64,000 nucleotides of DNA from Anthostomella pinea (GCA_963556695.1 CAUWAG010000007.1:1116001-1180000); one strand, 5' to 3'. Counted from the stretch's first letter, positions 10,265-21,780 are shown. Made by a program: numbers and translations. Notes: generated by a model not told the origin, from the letters alone.

Positions 10265-11748
10265 ATGACGCCCGGTCGCCACGAGAAACAAGCCTTGCTC
10301 GCACCGCGAGAAATTGACAGTAGCAATGCCGTCAACGGCAAGCACAGCCGCCGCACACGCGCCCAGCGCGGCGCGATACGCGTCATCCTCCAGGTCCTGT
10401 TGCCATGTTTCTTCCTGTGCGCCGTCGCCCTGTACTGCGCATTCAACCTACTAGGCGACGACAACGACGATGAAGATCCCACTTCACAAACCTCGCTCGA
10501 AACATGCGCCTGGGCGACTCTGCAATCCAGCATCCCGCTCCTCTCCGTCGCGCCGATCGAGCGCGCCGAGTTCCTCGCCCGCCAGCACCGGCTAGCAAGC
10601 GCCCTAGCCGAAGCCGGCGTCGACGCCTTCGTCGCGGAGCCGTCGGCCTCGTCGGCGTACTACGCCAACATCTCGGCTTCGTTCGAGCTGTCGGAGCGGC
10701 CGTTCCTGATGCTCGTCGGCGCGGACGGCGGGTTCGCGTACCTGGTGCCCCAGTTCGAGACCGGACGCATCGCCGGTCTGGACATGGTGTTCGACGGCGC
10801 GAAGGTGATCGCGTGGGCCGAGGAGGAGTCGCCGTACGACGCTCTGGCGCGCGAGACGAAGTTCACCAAGGTCATGGTCGACGAGCACGCGCGGTACATG
10901 ATCGCGGCCGGCCTGCAGGCCGCCGGCGTCGCCGTCGTGCCCATGTCCGAGACGGTACAGGCGCTGCGCGCCGTCAAGACCGGGGCCGAGATCGCGATCC
11001 TCAAGGGCATCAACGCGTTCACACTCAATTTAATCCGCTCGCTGCAGAAGTGCATCGTCTTGGGCGTGACGCAGGAGACCGTGCTGAGCTCCGCGCAGGC
11101 CCTGTTCTCGCGCGCCGGAGTGGGCGAGGGGTTCTGGGCCATCGTACTGTTTGGGGATCAGGCTTCCGCTCCCCATGGTGGGAAATACGGGAAGACTCTG
11201 CGCGATGGCGAGTTCGTGCTCATTGATATTGGGTCCAGCCTCCACGGCTACGGCAGTGATGTTACGAGGACCATTCTGCCGTCCGGGGCCAAAGTCAGCA
11301 GTCATCTCACAGGCATCTGGGAAACGGTGAAGTTGGCCCAGTCGGCCGGGTTTGATCGTATGTGGCCGAATGAGACGTGTTCTGAGGTCGATGCTGCGTC
11401 GAGAGACGTCGTTGCCAAAGCGGGCTATGGGCCGTATTATCCGCATCGGCTGGGCCACGGTCTCGGATTGGAGATGCACGAGCACCCCTACCTGAATGGT
11501 GCGAATAGCGAGAAGCTGAAGGTCGGCGAAGTCGCCACCAATGAGCCGGTATGTCATTCTGAGCACCTGGGTACTGTAAAGCATGCTAACTGCCGTTCTT
11601 CCAGGGTATTTACGTGACTACGGAGCAGGCAGGGGAGGTAGGGAAGACGACAGGCTTTGGCGTGCGGCTCGAGGACCCGATCCTCGTTACAGAGAAGGGC
11701 GGCGTTCCTTTGACAGGTCGTAGAGCCTTGTCGCCCTATGATCCATGA
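10265..11748 (+). CDS. Membrane-anchored M24 metallopeptidase (Xaa-Pro peptidase-like)
   Basis: Two exons (10265-11548, 11605-11748; 56-bp intron with branch GCTAAC) encode 475 residues. A basic N-terminus is followed by one hydrophobic segment at about 37-63, giving a type II membrane protein whose peptidase part would face the secretory lumen or outside. The N-terminal creatinase-like domain leads into the pita-bread fold. All five dinuclear metal ligands are visible: D321 (LIDIG), D332 (GSDVTRT), H398 (LGHGLGLEMHEHPY), E427 (NEPG) and E451 (RLEDP). The family removes N-terminal residues next to proline; the substrate here is unknown. The intron falls exactly between NEP and G, and splicing restores the E427 motif. 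Its stop faces that of the bZIP gene 260 bp away. Confidence 0.9.
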
Positions 11749-12008
11749 TGCAAACCGGTTCAAGGTCAACGATGAAGGCTCACAAGGGCATTCTTTGGGG
11801 GTGTACTACATGAGGGCAGAGTCTCGCTTGGAACTCGTGGTCCAAGAACATAGGATATGTTCGACTCGCACGGTTCAACTGCCGCTCTAGAGTAGCAATG
11901 CATCTCTTGTATACAGCAATAAGCTTCTCCAGTATCACAGGCAGATCAACAGCTTGTTCCAGACGCCCAATGCAACCAACCATAGAAGCAAAACCAGATC
12001 CCCAAACA

Positions 12009-13208
12009 TCATGGGAAAGTAAACCCCAGAGACTGATGAAACCAACTAAGGAAAATCCCATCCACAATATCGACACTCCACCGCGGCCCATCCCCAAAGC
12101 AGATAGCCGTCTCATAAAGCCTGCCCTTGACATCCCTCTCGAACAACCTGCACAGCGCGGGATCGACCCCTCCGCGCGCCGCCGCCTCCAAGACGGCAAA
12201 CGTGCGGCCCCCAACCATGCCCCGGACCCGCTTCTCGACCCCCAGCGTTGACACGAACCGGTCCGGGTCGAGCCCGCGGCCGCGGTACTCGGCGCTGATG
12301 GCGTCGCGCACCGCGATGCCCAGGTCCGGCTCGGCCACGGCCGCGTACCGCGGACTGATGGATCCCGTGCGCTTGTACTCTTGGCGCGACTCGACCATGG
12401 CCCGCACGTGCCGCACCTCCCAGCCCGCCGTCGCCTCGGCGTGGCCCAGGCCCCGGCGCACGACGACGGCGTTGGTCCGGGCGGCGGCGGCGTCGTCCGA
12501 GACGAACCCCTTCTGCGCGAGGTCCATCAGCGACCAGAAGAGCACGCCCGCGAAGGTCTGGGCGCCGGCGCCTAGGTAGGGCAGGATGTCGTCGGGAGGG
12601 ATTGTGATGCGCATATAGTGCAGGTGGTCGAACCATATGCCGCACGTCAGGAGGGGCGGGGAGGTGGAGGTGGAGGTTGTGGTTGTGGGTGGGGAGGATG
12701 AGGGTGAGGATAAGGGTGAGTCTGCGTTGTCGGTAATGGTGGTGGCGGCTGGGAGTTCGTCGGCTGCTCTGACGGTGTACTCCCCCGTCGCGGCCGTGAT
12801 GGTTATGTCCTCGTCGCCTCTGGGAGCCGTCATGAGCACCTTGCCTTGACTCCTTGGGTCCACATGTCGCGGCCGTAGCTGGACCATGTCACTCTGCGTA
12901 GTAGGTCTGTGAGCGGCCTCGATGCCTGCCGCCTCGGCGACATCGCAGATCGTCTCTAGCAGCTCCGGGTCCTCGTCACCCCGCATGGAGCTGACGAGTT
13001 TCTCAATCGCGCTTTTCAGTCGCTCGTTCTCCTCCCGCATCTGCTGGTAGGACTCGGCTTGGCGCTTGCGGAAGCCGGCTTGGGACCGACGGCCCCGTTC
13101 GCGGCGACGCTGTTGGGCCGGTCAGTCGGGTGGTGTGGTGATGTGGTGGGAAGGCGGGGAGAATGGACTGGGGCTTACCCGGAGTGAATCGTCTGCATTG
13201 GTTGTCAT
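12009..13208 (-). CDS. bZIP transcription factor
   Basis: Two exons on the minus strand (13208-13179 and 13109-12009, with a 69-bp intron 13110-13178, donor GTAAGC, acceptor AACAG) give 376 residues. The short first exon encodes MTTNADDSLR; the second opens directly into the basic region (RRERGRRSQAGFRKRQAE, about residues 12-29), followed by a short zipper (MREENERLKSAIEKLV). A low-complexity Ser/Thr linker lies in the middle. The C-terminal half is a globular region common in fungal bZIP proteins of this kind. The basic region has Ser where many bZIPs carry the invariant Asn. Divergent from the NmrA-like gene with 556 bp between starts. Target genes are unknown. Confidence 0.85.
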
Positions 13209-13764
13209 TTCTGCCTAGCGATTGGAAAGAACCGATCTATACTGGTTGGGCTACTTCGACATGATTGGGGACGGTTACTCTGCCAGTTATGTAACCGTCT
13301 GATGGAGGACCGGGCCACGAATCGGATTTGTCAGGATCGGCACTCCCGCTCCGGTGGGCAGGGGCGGTTACGTGTGCGGCTTGGCACGGCGCTATTCCCG
13401 TTCGCTCGCTCACATAACCGCCCGTGCCCGGAAACTCACCTTAGGTACCTAGGTAGGTTGTGAAGGCATCTCCAGCTCTCCGAAGCATATCGCTCCATGC
13501 TTTCGGTAACTTATGTGAACCAGCCGGAGTATGGGCCTGTATGGCCATCAATCTCGCCATGTCCCCGACGTTGCGCCGCCTTTGCGCTTCATCGACCGGG
13601 TGACTCGGGGTGAGAAGCTCTATAAGTATGGAGGTCTTTCAGATGTAAGAGTCAAACAGGCTTCTCAACAGCAGTCCCAATACCAAACCTCAATAACAAC
13701 AGTACTCCAGAAACCAGCTTTGAAGCTTCATCAGCCGCCCTGACCCCGAAATCTACACGTCACC
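13209..13764. promoter_or_regulatory. Divergent promoter region, bZIP / NmrA-like genes
   Basis: The 556 bp between the two start codons must hold both promoters. Two near-mirrored GC-rich runs around 13280-13440 each contain GTAACCG/CGGTTAC-type words (for example GTTATGTAACCG at about 13285 and CATAACCGCCCGTGCC at about 13413). They could bind a palindrome-recognising factor, but I cannot assign one. Confidence 0.4.
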
Positions 13765-15073
13765 ATGGTCAAAATTGCAATCGCCGCGGCTTCAAGTCGT
13801 GGGTATCTCATGTTTCTTCATTTCCGGACTGATCCGTTTGGTACCTTGACTAACCGACAACTCCAGAGCTGGCCAGAGAAGTCATCGACAGCTTGGTAGC
13901 GACCAAAAAGCACGAGGTCATCGGTCTAGTCCGAAAGGTGACCGACCACGAGACCCCTCCACTTCATGCGGAATACAAGCTGACTCAGGGGTCACAGGAT
14001 CCTGCCCAATACCCTTCACTGCCCGGCGTTCAATGGGTACAGACCACGTACGAAGACAAGGCAGACCTAGTCCGCCTGTTCAAAGGCGTTGAAGTCGTTC
14101 TGTGCTTTTGGCCTGTCAACCTTGACCACGGTAGTGTCAAGCAGAAGCGACTCATCGATGCTGCAGTCGAGGCTGGCGTGAAGCGCTTCGCTCCGTCAGA
14201 GTGAGCAACGTAGGCAACTCTACCCTTTCAAACAGCCTCTCGATTCTGGTATCCGGTGCCAGGACGTCGTATACATCATGCTAATGAGTACCACCTAGTG
14301 GCGTCAAGTTGGAGTCCTCGCTCGACGCCATGGCATGGTACGCCGGCAAGATCGAGATAACCCGCTACCTCGAGAACCTCAACAAGGAGAAGAAGGTATG
14401 TATCTTCCATTGCACTACATTTTCGCTGTAAATCCTCGTCGCTAAGTAAATTTTCAAGGTCATCGAGTACACCAGGTTTCAAATCGGTGCTTTCATGAAC
14501 TATCTTGGGCACCCGCACCAGACGTCAACACATGTCGCCACGCTGCCATTCGCGTTCGACTTCGAGAAGCAACACGCCACTCTGCTTGAAGGCTCGCTCG
14601 ACGATGTCATTGTGTGGACGACGGTCCAAGACATCGCCGGCGTTGTCGCTCGAGCCGTCGAGTACGAGGGCGAATGGCCCGCCGTCGGCGGCATTAGAGG
14701 GAGCCCGGTGACGATGCGAGAGATGCTTCGACTGGGAGAGGCAATGGGTAATTCTCCTGCTTGCCAAACGGACCCGGACCGCCGCTAATAGTTGTCCAAA
14801 GGCAAGCCCTTCACGATTGAATGGCTCAAGAAGGAAGACGTCAAGACCGAGCCCCCCAACCCGAAGGCGGACACTGGTGGTGCCGTTGAGATCGACCTGC
14901 GCTCAATGACGCCCGAGCAGGCGCAGGCGTTCGTGAAAATGGCCACCCGAGGGATCTTGGTTGCGGTTGGGCGCGGGGCTTACGATGTCACGGATGATTG
15001 GAACAGGATCTTGCCGGACTACAAGTTCACCCAGGTCGAGGACTTCCTCAAGAAGGTTTGGGGAGGGAAATAG
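13765..15073 (+). CDS. NmrA-like / isoflavone reductase-like NAD(P)-binding protein
   Basis: Five exons (13765-13798, 13867-14200, 14299-14395, 14459-14747, 14802-15073) join without frame loss into 341 residues; introns are 54-98 bp. The N-terminus MVKIAIAAASS is the first strand and loop of a Rossmann fold, although the glycines of the usual GxxGxxG motif are replaced by Ala/Ser. Later blocks (VKRFAPS, then W-Y-K-like WYAGKIEITRYL, and the FMNYLG region) follow the NmrA/phenylcoumaran-benzylic-ether-reductase pattern. Family members act as redox-sensing regulators or small-molecule reductases; I cannot tell which applies. Exon 1 ends at the GTGGGT donor, the only choice keeping frame. Divergent from the bZIP gene. 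Confidence 0.85.
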
Positions 15074-15805
15074 TTAGTGGCTGGCCATACGCTGCTGAGA
15101 GTCGACTCTTGGGTACTTAGTGTCTAGTGATCCGGAACGAGTTCATACACCTCAGCTAGCATACGCGAGTGCCAATCTCGACAACGAAAGTCATCCATGA
15201 TATTCTATGATGGTTTGAATTGCTCATGGTTTTCTCTGGCAACTCTTTGCTTCATACGAACAGGCAGAACAGGTGGAACGATGTGGCCGTGCGCGCCGTG
15301 TATAGGCTAACTACATCCTACTTAAGGGGACATATTTATAGCATCGCCCCGCCAAACTAGTTCATCTTCCCCGTACCATTTTTCATCGGGCAGTTCAGGC
15401 TGAGCCTAGACCTCTAGCAGTCTCTAGCTTGGAAATTGCAAATTGCAGGGCGAATAAGAATCTGCGCCGGTGGCCAGGTTCAGGTAGTGTCTCCGAGTCT
15501 GTCTGGGCCCCCGAGGATCAGGGGGTGAACGAGGTCAGCTCATCGGCTCAGCCCAGCCCAGAATAGCAGAAATACAATTTCCGCAGCCCATCTTCCCTGA
15601 TCTTCCCCTCCCGCTCTTTCTTCTCTCCAGTCCTCTCGTGTATATAACCATAACCACAAGGCAGTCAGTCCGCCGCCACCACAGTCGTTTCTTGACATAC
15701 CTATTCACGCTTCTTGCTCCACACGCTCGTTCACGGTTCACATCGACCGACAAGCCCACATAACCAGACCCGTCATCTCATCTCATCTCCACACCACCAG
15801 TCACC
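15074..15805. other. Intergenic with promoter of the GPI protein gene
   Basis: No gene. The last 170 bp are pyrimidine- and CA-rich, typical of a strong fungal promoter leader. Confidence 0.5.
15641..15647 (+). promoter_or_regulatory. TATA box upstream of the GPI protein gene
   Basis: TATATAA lies about 165 bp before ATG 15806, followed by a pyrimidine-rich leader. Clear TATA boxes are uncommon in this window, so this gene may be strongly or conditionally expressed (inference). Confidence 0.5.
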
Positions 15806-16462
15806 ATGCAAAGCCTCACCCTCCTCGCCCTCGCCGCCACCATGGCGCCCCTGGCACTCGCGCGGCCGCAGGACCAGTCCACTGACGCCGACAACTCCGG
15901 GTACACCCTACCCAGCTCGGTCCCCGCCTCCGAAGTGCTCGCGGGCATCTACGGGACCAATATCCCCACAAAAGCCACAGGCGCCGTGGCGACCTCGCTC
16001 GCCAGCGCCGTCTACAGCTACGAGGAAACCCTCGTGACCGACGCGGCCTACAAGAGCGTCGCCGACGCAGTCTACATGGCGGCCGCGACGGCGTCCGACT
16101 CGGACGCCATCTTCTCGCAGATCGAGGGCGTCGGCGCCGTCAACGCCCCCTACACCACCGCCGACTGGTACAAGTCCGGCGTGCCCGCCAGCGCCCAGAC
16201 CGCCTTCGCGAGCTACCTGGGCCAGTACAAGGCCGTCGAGTCGAGCGTGCTGGGTGGCGCGACGGGTAGTGCGACGGGTACCACCACGAGTGGAGGCGCG
16301 GCTAAGACGACGGGGACCGCGACGAAAGAGACCGGAACGGCGAGCAGCGATGCCGCATCTAGCAGCACGAGCTCTGGTGGTGCTTTTAGCCCTATGGTGA
16401 CTGGCAAGGCGATGGCTGGCTTGGCGGTTGGTGTGGCCTTGGGTGTCGCTGCTGCGCTATGA
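15806..16462 (+). CDS. Small secreted GPI-anchored Ser/Thr-rich protein
   Basis: Single exon, 218 residues. A signal peptide (about 1-19, cleavage after ALA) is followed by a helical domain with no cysteines (about 30-150), then a Gly/Ser/Thr-rich stretch (about 150-195) likely to be O-mannosylated, and a hydrophobic C-terminus (GKAMAGLAVGVALGVAAAL) that reads as a GPI-attachment signal. Expected at the plasma membrane or in the cell wall. I recognise no named domain. The build resembles the gene at 50176, but the core domains are not obviously alike. Confidence 0.85.
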   Translation: MQSLTLLALAATMAPLALARPQDQSTDADNSGYTLPSSVPASEVLAGIYGTNIPTKATGAVATSLASAVYSYEETLVTDAAYKSVADAVYMAAATASDSDAIFSQIEGVGAVNAPYTTADWYKSGVPASAQTAFASYLGQYKAVESSVLGGATGSATGTTTSGGAAKTTGTATKETGTASSDAASSSTSSGGAFSPMVTGKAMAGLAVGVALGVAAAL

Positions 16463-17351
16463 TCGGATGATGTGAGGGGCTCATTGGACATATATATCTT
16501 ATATATACTACCTAGGCTGTGTCCATGTGGCAACATGCTTTGTGGTCGGCTCCCATACCGCTCAAGGCGTGAAGTCTATTCTGGAATGCATGTCTCGGAT
16601 TATCTAACACCTGTCGCACAAGGACGCCCCATTTTGATCCTGCTTGGCATATGCCTTCGATGTCTGGCCCAGCAACATTGGCGCCCGCGCATGGAACTGA
16701 CTGCTTGGCCTCTCGTAGGCCATGACCCAATGTACCGCCCTGCGCCAGGGTCCTGCATGTCGTCCGTGCTCCCGCTGTTGCAATGCGGTCTCAAACCCTA
16801 AAGCAACAGTCTAGGAGAGCCGTATGCGCCCAGCTTTGTTTTGACCTAAATGTTACTCGTCCGGGTGTGATGGCCACCTTCAGACTAACGGATTGGGGGA
16901 GGGGGAGGGAGAGGGGGGCGGGGACAATCCTTCAGTCTGGGTCGTCGATTAGCAAATTGCTATTGATTCGCAAAAGAGTTGTAAATACTCCATTTAGTGC
17001 TTGGGCGGCGGGCGCGTCTAAGTAACCTCGATTACTTAGTCTAGGGTCGAGATTAAACCCAAACGAGTAGCCTTCTAATGCTTAGTATGAGTCATGACGA
17101 CTACTCCAGCGCATAGAACGAGAGCCTTCACGGTCGGGTACGTGCCAACTTAAATGTCGGTCAGAGCTCCGGCGTGCATATGCATCACACATCTCAACCT
17201 ACCGGAGGCTCCGGATTGCGTCACTAGATCTTGCGACACACAAGACAAGCAGCCAGGGCTTCAAATCCATCAAAACGTAGCCCACGTTGAACACCGGCAC
17301 CATCCGCGATCACTTCGACTCCATTGAGACTTCCCGGGACCCGTGCCGGCC
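16463..17351. other. Intergenic, no gene seen
   Basis: About 0.9 kb. Includes a purine-rich run at about 16898-16925 (GGGGGAGGGGGAGGG-like). No open frame with family features. Confidence 0.5.
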
Positions 17352-18620
17352 ATGGAGAAAGCGTGGGGTCACCTGCAGCGCGAAGGCCTCACCAACAAAA
17401 AATCATGGAAGACGCTGTGGAAGACCGCCCTGGTACAATTACCGCGGGCCGTTCCGATGGAGGCCTTGTACATCACGAACCCCAACGGCCCGCAGCCCTT
17501 CAAGCTCGATCTGCCCTCACGGCAACCGGGCCGGAACATCACTCTCTACGTCTTCATCCCCCCGGTGCGGTTCCCACCGCCGGGTTCCGACAGCGTCGAG
17601 CCGACCCCGAACTCGTTCCCGGTCGTCATGGACTACCACGGCGGAGGATTCTACCTCGGCTCGTGCCTCGAGCAGGCGCCGTTCTGCGCAAAGCTCTGCC
17701 GTGAGCTGGAGGCCATCGTGATCGGCGTCGACTACCGGCTCGCGCCGTTCGACAAGTTCCCCGCGCCGCTTGAGGATGCCGAAGATGTAGTGATGGCGCT
17801 GTTCCAGCCTACGTACCCCGGCTACGCAGTGCTTCGGCAGGCCATCCCCGACTTCTTCCGCGCGCACTGGTACGAGTCGCTCGGCACGCGGGAGGAGCGG
17901 AGGAAGGACAAGGTCCCCATGCCTCCGACGCCAACCGTCCACCTGGACACATCGCGGATAGCGTTCAGCGGCGCCAGCAGCGGCGCCAACATAGCCCTCA
18001 ACATGGCCCTCAACGTCCCGGCATGCCTCGGAATGCCAGAATGGCCATGTCCGGTTCCGCCAGACTACCCCTCGCAGATCCCGCTCCTGCTGCTGTACCC
18101 GAGTCTGGATCTGCGCCAGCTGCCGAGCGAGCGCTTCCGCCGGGAGGGGCTGAAGCCGCTGAAACCGAAGGAGAAGCGCATCGACATCGACGACCACCTC
18201 GCATCCACGTACGTCAGCCGCGACCTAGCCGCGCATCCGCGCGCCTCGCCCGGACTCCTGGACACGAGTAAATACCTACACGCGCAGGCCAAGATCCTGC
18301 TGATCTTGTCGGGCCTCGACACGCTGTGGGAGCAGAGCGAGATCTGGACCAAGAAGGTCGAGGCTGAGGGCCGCTCGAAGGACATGAAGACCATGCGCTA
18401 CGAGGATCGCAAGCACGGCTGGACGCAGATACCCGAAATTGCGCTCTCCAAGGAGGAGCGCAAGACGCGGCTCGAGGTGCTGGATGAGTGCGTGCGGTTT
18501 GCGAGTTTGAGCTGGGCGGGTCGCGACCCGGTGCTTGTCATGAACTTGGAGAACGGCAGCGAGGTCGAGGCGCAGGGCAAGCCGAACATGAAGCATTTGG
18601 AGGATGACTATACTGCATAG
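17352..18620 (+). CDS. Alpha/beta hydrolase, hormone-sensitive-lipase-type esterase
   Basis: Single exon, 422 residues from ATG 17352 (MEKAWGHL). The HSL signature HGGGF at 96-100 forms the oxyanion hole. The nucleophile is S209 in GASSG, with D323 (SGLDTLW) and H355 (RKHGW) completing the catalytic triad. No signal peptide or membrane segment is visible, so a cytosolic carboxylesterase or lipase acting on short-chain esters or metabolites is likely. An 80-residue C-terminal extension is charged. Substrate unknown; enzymes of this class occur both in general detoxification and in secondary metabolism. Confidence 0.9.
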   Translation: MEKAWGHLQREGLTNKKSWKTLWKTALVQLPRAVPMEALYITNPNGPQPFKLDLPSRQPGRNITLYVFIPPVRFPPPGSDSVEPTPNSFPVVMDYHGGGFYLGSCLEQAPFCAKLCRELEAIVIGVDYRLAPFDKFPAPLEDAEDVVMALFQPTYPGYAVLRQAIPDFFRAHWYESLGTREERRKDKVPMPPTPTVHLDTSRIAFSGASSGANIALNMALNVPACLGMPEWPCPVPPDYPSQIPLLLLYPSLDLRQLPSERFRREGLKPLKPKEKRIDIDDHLASTYVSRDLAAHPRASPGLLDTSKYLHAQAKILLILSGLDTLWEQSEIWTKKVEAEGRSKDMKTMRYEDRKHGWTQIPEIALSKEERKTRLEVLDECVRFASLSWAGRDPVLVMNLENGSEVEAQGKPNMKHLEDDYTA

Positions 18621-19143
18621 CTAATGTAACAAACACCCTTGAGGGAGCGCCAGAAGGACTTGCGGAGCACAGGCAAGCGGACCCTGGGCACCGGAGAGGC
18701 CAAGAGCCTAGCTTATGGCTTGCGGGCGAGCGACTTGAGGCTGGTTCACGTCGTGCAGTTGAGTCTCCTCCTGCCGATCGAGCTTTTTGCTTTTGTCCCG
18801 CGTCCAAACCATATGCCAAGACATCACCCGGAATACCGCCAGCCCAATACCGATGGCAAGCTAGCTCGTTGCCCGGATTTCGGGCCACCATAGAGGAGCT
18901 AGCAATTACAGCGCCGTTCCACGACAGTAACATATATCCACGATACCGTAGATACTATATTACCTATCTCCTCAAAAGCCGACAATCCCTTTTGCTTAGT
19001 ATCGCCCTTGCGCACCAGAGATGCCGCATTTCCGCAACCAGGGAGCTAGGAACTAGAGGTAGATTCTGACTGGATACCACGGAATAAGTGCGAGCCAACT
19101 TGCGACTACAATGTAAGGTAGGTAGCCTTACTTTGAAATGCTT
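18621..19143. other. Intergenic between convergent genes, no gene seen
   Basis: Holds the 3' ends of the esterase gene (plus) and the F-box gene (minus). No further coding signal. Confidence 0.5.
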
Positions 19144-20856
19144 CTAAGGTCTCGGACTGTTGGCTAGAGGATTCGGCTCACCATGTCCAGCGTGGATCCA
19201 CTCTAACAAACGCTTCAGCAGGACAGGGTTCATGTGCTCCTCCAGACTCTCCCAGTAGGTGTCTGCTTCCTGTTCATCCAAATCCCACATGAGACCGTCA
19301 TCGGGAGCGGCTCTGGCCGATCCGAACTCCGCGCCTTGCAGAGTGGTAAGCTCAACGCTCAAGCGACCCCTCGCGGTTTGCTGTTGCAGCGCCGACATGG
19401 TGTCCGCGTATCGTCCTTGCTCCAGCGTGATACCGGCCAGGTATACGAACCGTGCCGAGCTGGAGAGTCTGTCGACTGCGGCTGCTAATTCGTTGCCGCT
19501 GATCTGCACGGACAAGATCCACAGCTGAGTCAATCGGGTGGACGTCAGGCTAGCGAGCATAGAGCCCGCGGGATAGTTCTGGTCAGGTACTGATGAGGGT
19601 ACGAGCCAAGTGCGTCCAGCATCGCACACGCGGAAAGGTGCCATGCTCAGACAAAAGCGTTCCAGGTTTGGCCCGGAGCAGGCAGCGCTTATAAATCCGT
19701 TGATCAACCACCGTTGTGAAGGTGTGAAGTCGACAGGTCGATGCGGCGTGCAGTTCATGCCGTTCATGCCGAAGTGGAATATCTTGAGATCCTGGCACGC
19801 AGCAGCAAGGCGATCCCAGGCACTTGAATCATCATGCATCGTTGTCCCGTCAGGCAGTAGGTACTCGAAACCTTTGGTCAGCGGAAAACACCCCACACTC
19901 ACGCCTCGAAGCTGCAGCTCCGACCTGTGGCACGCAATTGGCAGGTCTGATAGGATCCTCGCAGGGAGCAGATCAACTTCGATATCCCGTAAGGTCTCAA
20001 TAGCCAGCCAGCCATGGGGGGCTTCCATGTACCGGCGAAGGTTATGTGTATTCTTGGCCAACTCCAACACATCGCGAGCAGAACTGTGTTCGAATCGATC
20101 TTTGTCTGAGAACCAGATGAACGGAGGGCTCTCGAGCCTTGAGATGATTCCTACCAGGGTGTGGACAAAGGAGCCATCAGAGATGATGCGCGTCTGATCT
20201 TCGTGTTGTTCGGCATACGAGCTGAAACAATCTTGGAGTAACCTCTGGCTCGCCTGGGTTATGCTGCTGTTGTCCAGCACGTCCACTGGCCTTTCCGGTT
20301 GAGCTCGCTCGACATGCTCCCGCCAATGCCTCGCGTAGAGCTGGAAGACATCTTCCGCTTCCAAGTAAGCTCGGTGTGCGGTGGCTTCTGGTGACTCGTC
20401 TTCGTCCTCGTAAGACTGGAACTCGGTGTTGTAGTAGCACCTCGCCGCCTCATCACTGACGATCTTCGCGGCGACGTGGGCATGATACGGGCGAAGATCA
20501 GCAGCAAGGCTGCTTGATCGGTAGCGCAAATTGACCACCAGGCCTCGAATGCCTTTGGCGATCAGCGCGCTGCGCGACAACTCGTCGGCGCGGCGCAGCG
20601 ACTGGGAATTGAGGCCGACTGTGACGACAGGACACAGCAAAGGGCTGACCACCTCGCTCAGACGTCGGCAGGCCAAGCGAGCGTTCTGCAGACAAGTGAA
20701 GTCGCCGGGATGCAGATTTTCGGGGTATCGCCATGTCTCTGATTCGCGCAGTTGTCGTGCAGGCTTCGCGAAATAGTCGAAGACGTCGAGGAGGATCTCT
20801 TCGGGAAGTTGCAAGAGTCCGTTCTGGCCGGCTGGCATGCGCTGCTGCATATCCAT
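19144..20856 (-). CDS. F-box domain protein
   Basis: Single exon, 570 residues. The F-box is at about residues 13-65, starting LLQLPEEILLDVFDYF. F-box proteins recruit substrates to SCF (Skp1-cullin) ubiquitin ligases through this motif. The remaining 500 residues contain irregular leucine-containing segments (for example LASLTSTRLTQLWIL) and two aromatic-rich stretches but no clean LRR or WD repeats. Large, fast-evolving F-box families of this type are common in Pezizomycotina and their substrates are mostly unknown. Confidence 0.8.
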   Translation of the reverse strand: MDMQQRMPAGQNGLLQLPEEILLDVFDYFAKPARQLRESETWRYPENLHPGDFTCLQNARLACRRLSEVVSPLLCPVVTVGLNSQSLRRADELSRSALIAKGIRGLVVNLRYRSSSLAADLRPYHAHVAAKIVSDEAARCYYNTEFQSYEDEDESPEATAHRAYLEAEDVFQLYARHWREHVERAQPERPVDVLDNSSITQASQRLLQDCFSSYAEQHEDQTRIISDGSFVHTLVGIISRLESPPFIWFSDKDRFEHSSARDVLELAKNTHNLRRYMEAPHGWLAIETLRDIEVDLLPARILSDLPIACHRSELQLRGVSVGCFPLTKGFEYLLPDGTTMHDDSSAWDRLAAACQDLKIFHFGMNGMNCTPHRPVDFTPSQRWLINGFISAACSGPNLERFCLSMAPFRVCDAGRTWLVPSSVPDQNYPAGSMLASLTSTRLTQLWILSVQISGNELAAAVDRLSSSARFVYLAGITLEQGRYADTMSALQQQTARGRLSVELTTLQGAEFGSARAAPDDGLMWDLDEQEADTYWESLEEHMNPVLLKRLLEWIHAGHGEPNPLANSPRP

Positions 20857-21264
20857 TGCGGAAACAACTAGATCTCAAGATGCGGCTGGCCACGGAGGAC
20901 TTCTATAACAAAAGCCTCCTTCACCAAACGAGTTCTCAGATCACCCGAGGCTCGCAGCTGGGTTCCCGTGCTTCACTGTAATAGTAATTCCAAAATACTC
21001 TGTAGATATCGATGTGCTGGCCGTCCAGTCTGCTTGCGGCCTGCTGTGTGACTGCACAGTACCTACATTCCTATCGCCAAGTAGCCAGCTTCTTTATATA
21101 AAGTAACAAACACATCTCTCATGTGACTCAGAGATAAGCTGTAGTCCCGCAGGTGAGGAGTCAGGGAATCCGGTGATTTCCACCTGCTCATATTACAGGG
21201 GGAGCTGCGCCTCAGCCACACCACCTGCAGCTTCCCCACACGATGACGACTCAGCTGGGTAATC
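20857..21264. other. Intergenic, no gene seen
   Basis: Upstream region of the F-box gene, running into the AT-rich zone at about 21265. Nothing else recognised. Confidence 0.5.
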
Positions 21265-21400
21265 GTAATCTTTTCTAATACAAATGTACTGCTATAATTA
21301 GGACTAACTAATCAGATGGATTAGTTTTATGCTAGATTTTCGGACGTTTACCTTTATAATTAAATAACTACTAGATATACTTAATCGAAATTTATATAAA
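21265..21400. other. AT-rich flank of the copia insertion
   Basis: RIP-like composition immediately left of the LTR. The last five bases, 21396-21400 (ATAAA), are the left copy of the target duplication. Confidence 0.5.
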
Positions 21401-21604
21401 TGTTGGAACAGGCTTGAACGATCAATCATAATACTCGAGTATGGGGTCAAGGTCATGATGTTGCTGATGGTTGGATTGAGAGGAATCTAGCTGGACTCGA
21501 AGGTCTGGCCAAGTGCCCTCTCAATCCACTATCTTATCTTATCTAATCATACATGTGGGTCCTAGTATAGATGGTTTGCAGTCTGGAATCGCATGGGTCC
21601 AATA
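21401..21604 (-). repeat. LTR (3' LTR of the minus-strand element)
   Basis: 204 bp. Differs from the other LTR at four positions, all transitions. Its terminal CA has become TA (21603-21604), and a second difference is TG to TA at about 21564, both of RIP type. Confidence 0.9.
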
Positions 21605-21780
21605 CAGGATACTCTTTCTTTCATGGTTGCGATTCTATCAAACCGTCTTTCCAGGTGATCTCAACGCTGAACCCAGCCTTCAACTCGAACCGTTGTCTTG
21701 TTATTAGAAACAAGACTATGAAGAGCTTTATTTGGAGACGATTTGGTCATCGAGTCAGCAGGGTTGTTTTCACCATGGAT

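Noticed and set aside
10504..11226. 240-codon Arg-rich open frame overlapping the M24 peptidase gene.
   Set aside because: An artefact of GC-rich codon use in the real frame, which has all catalytic residues.
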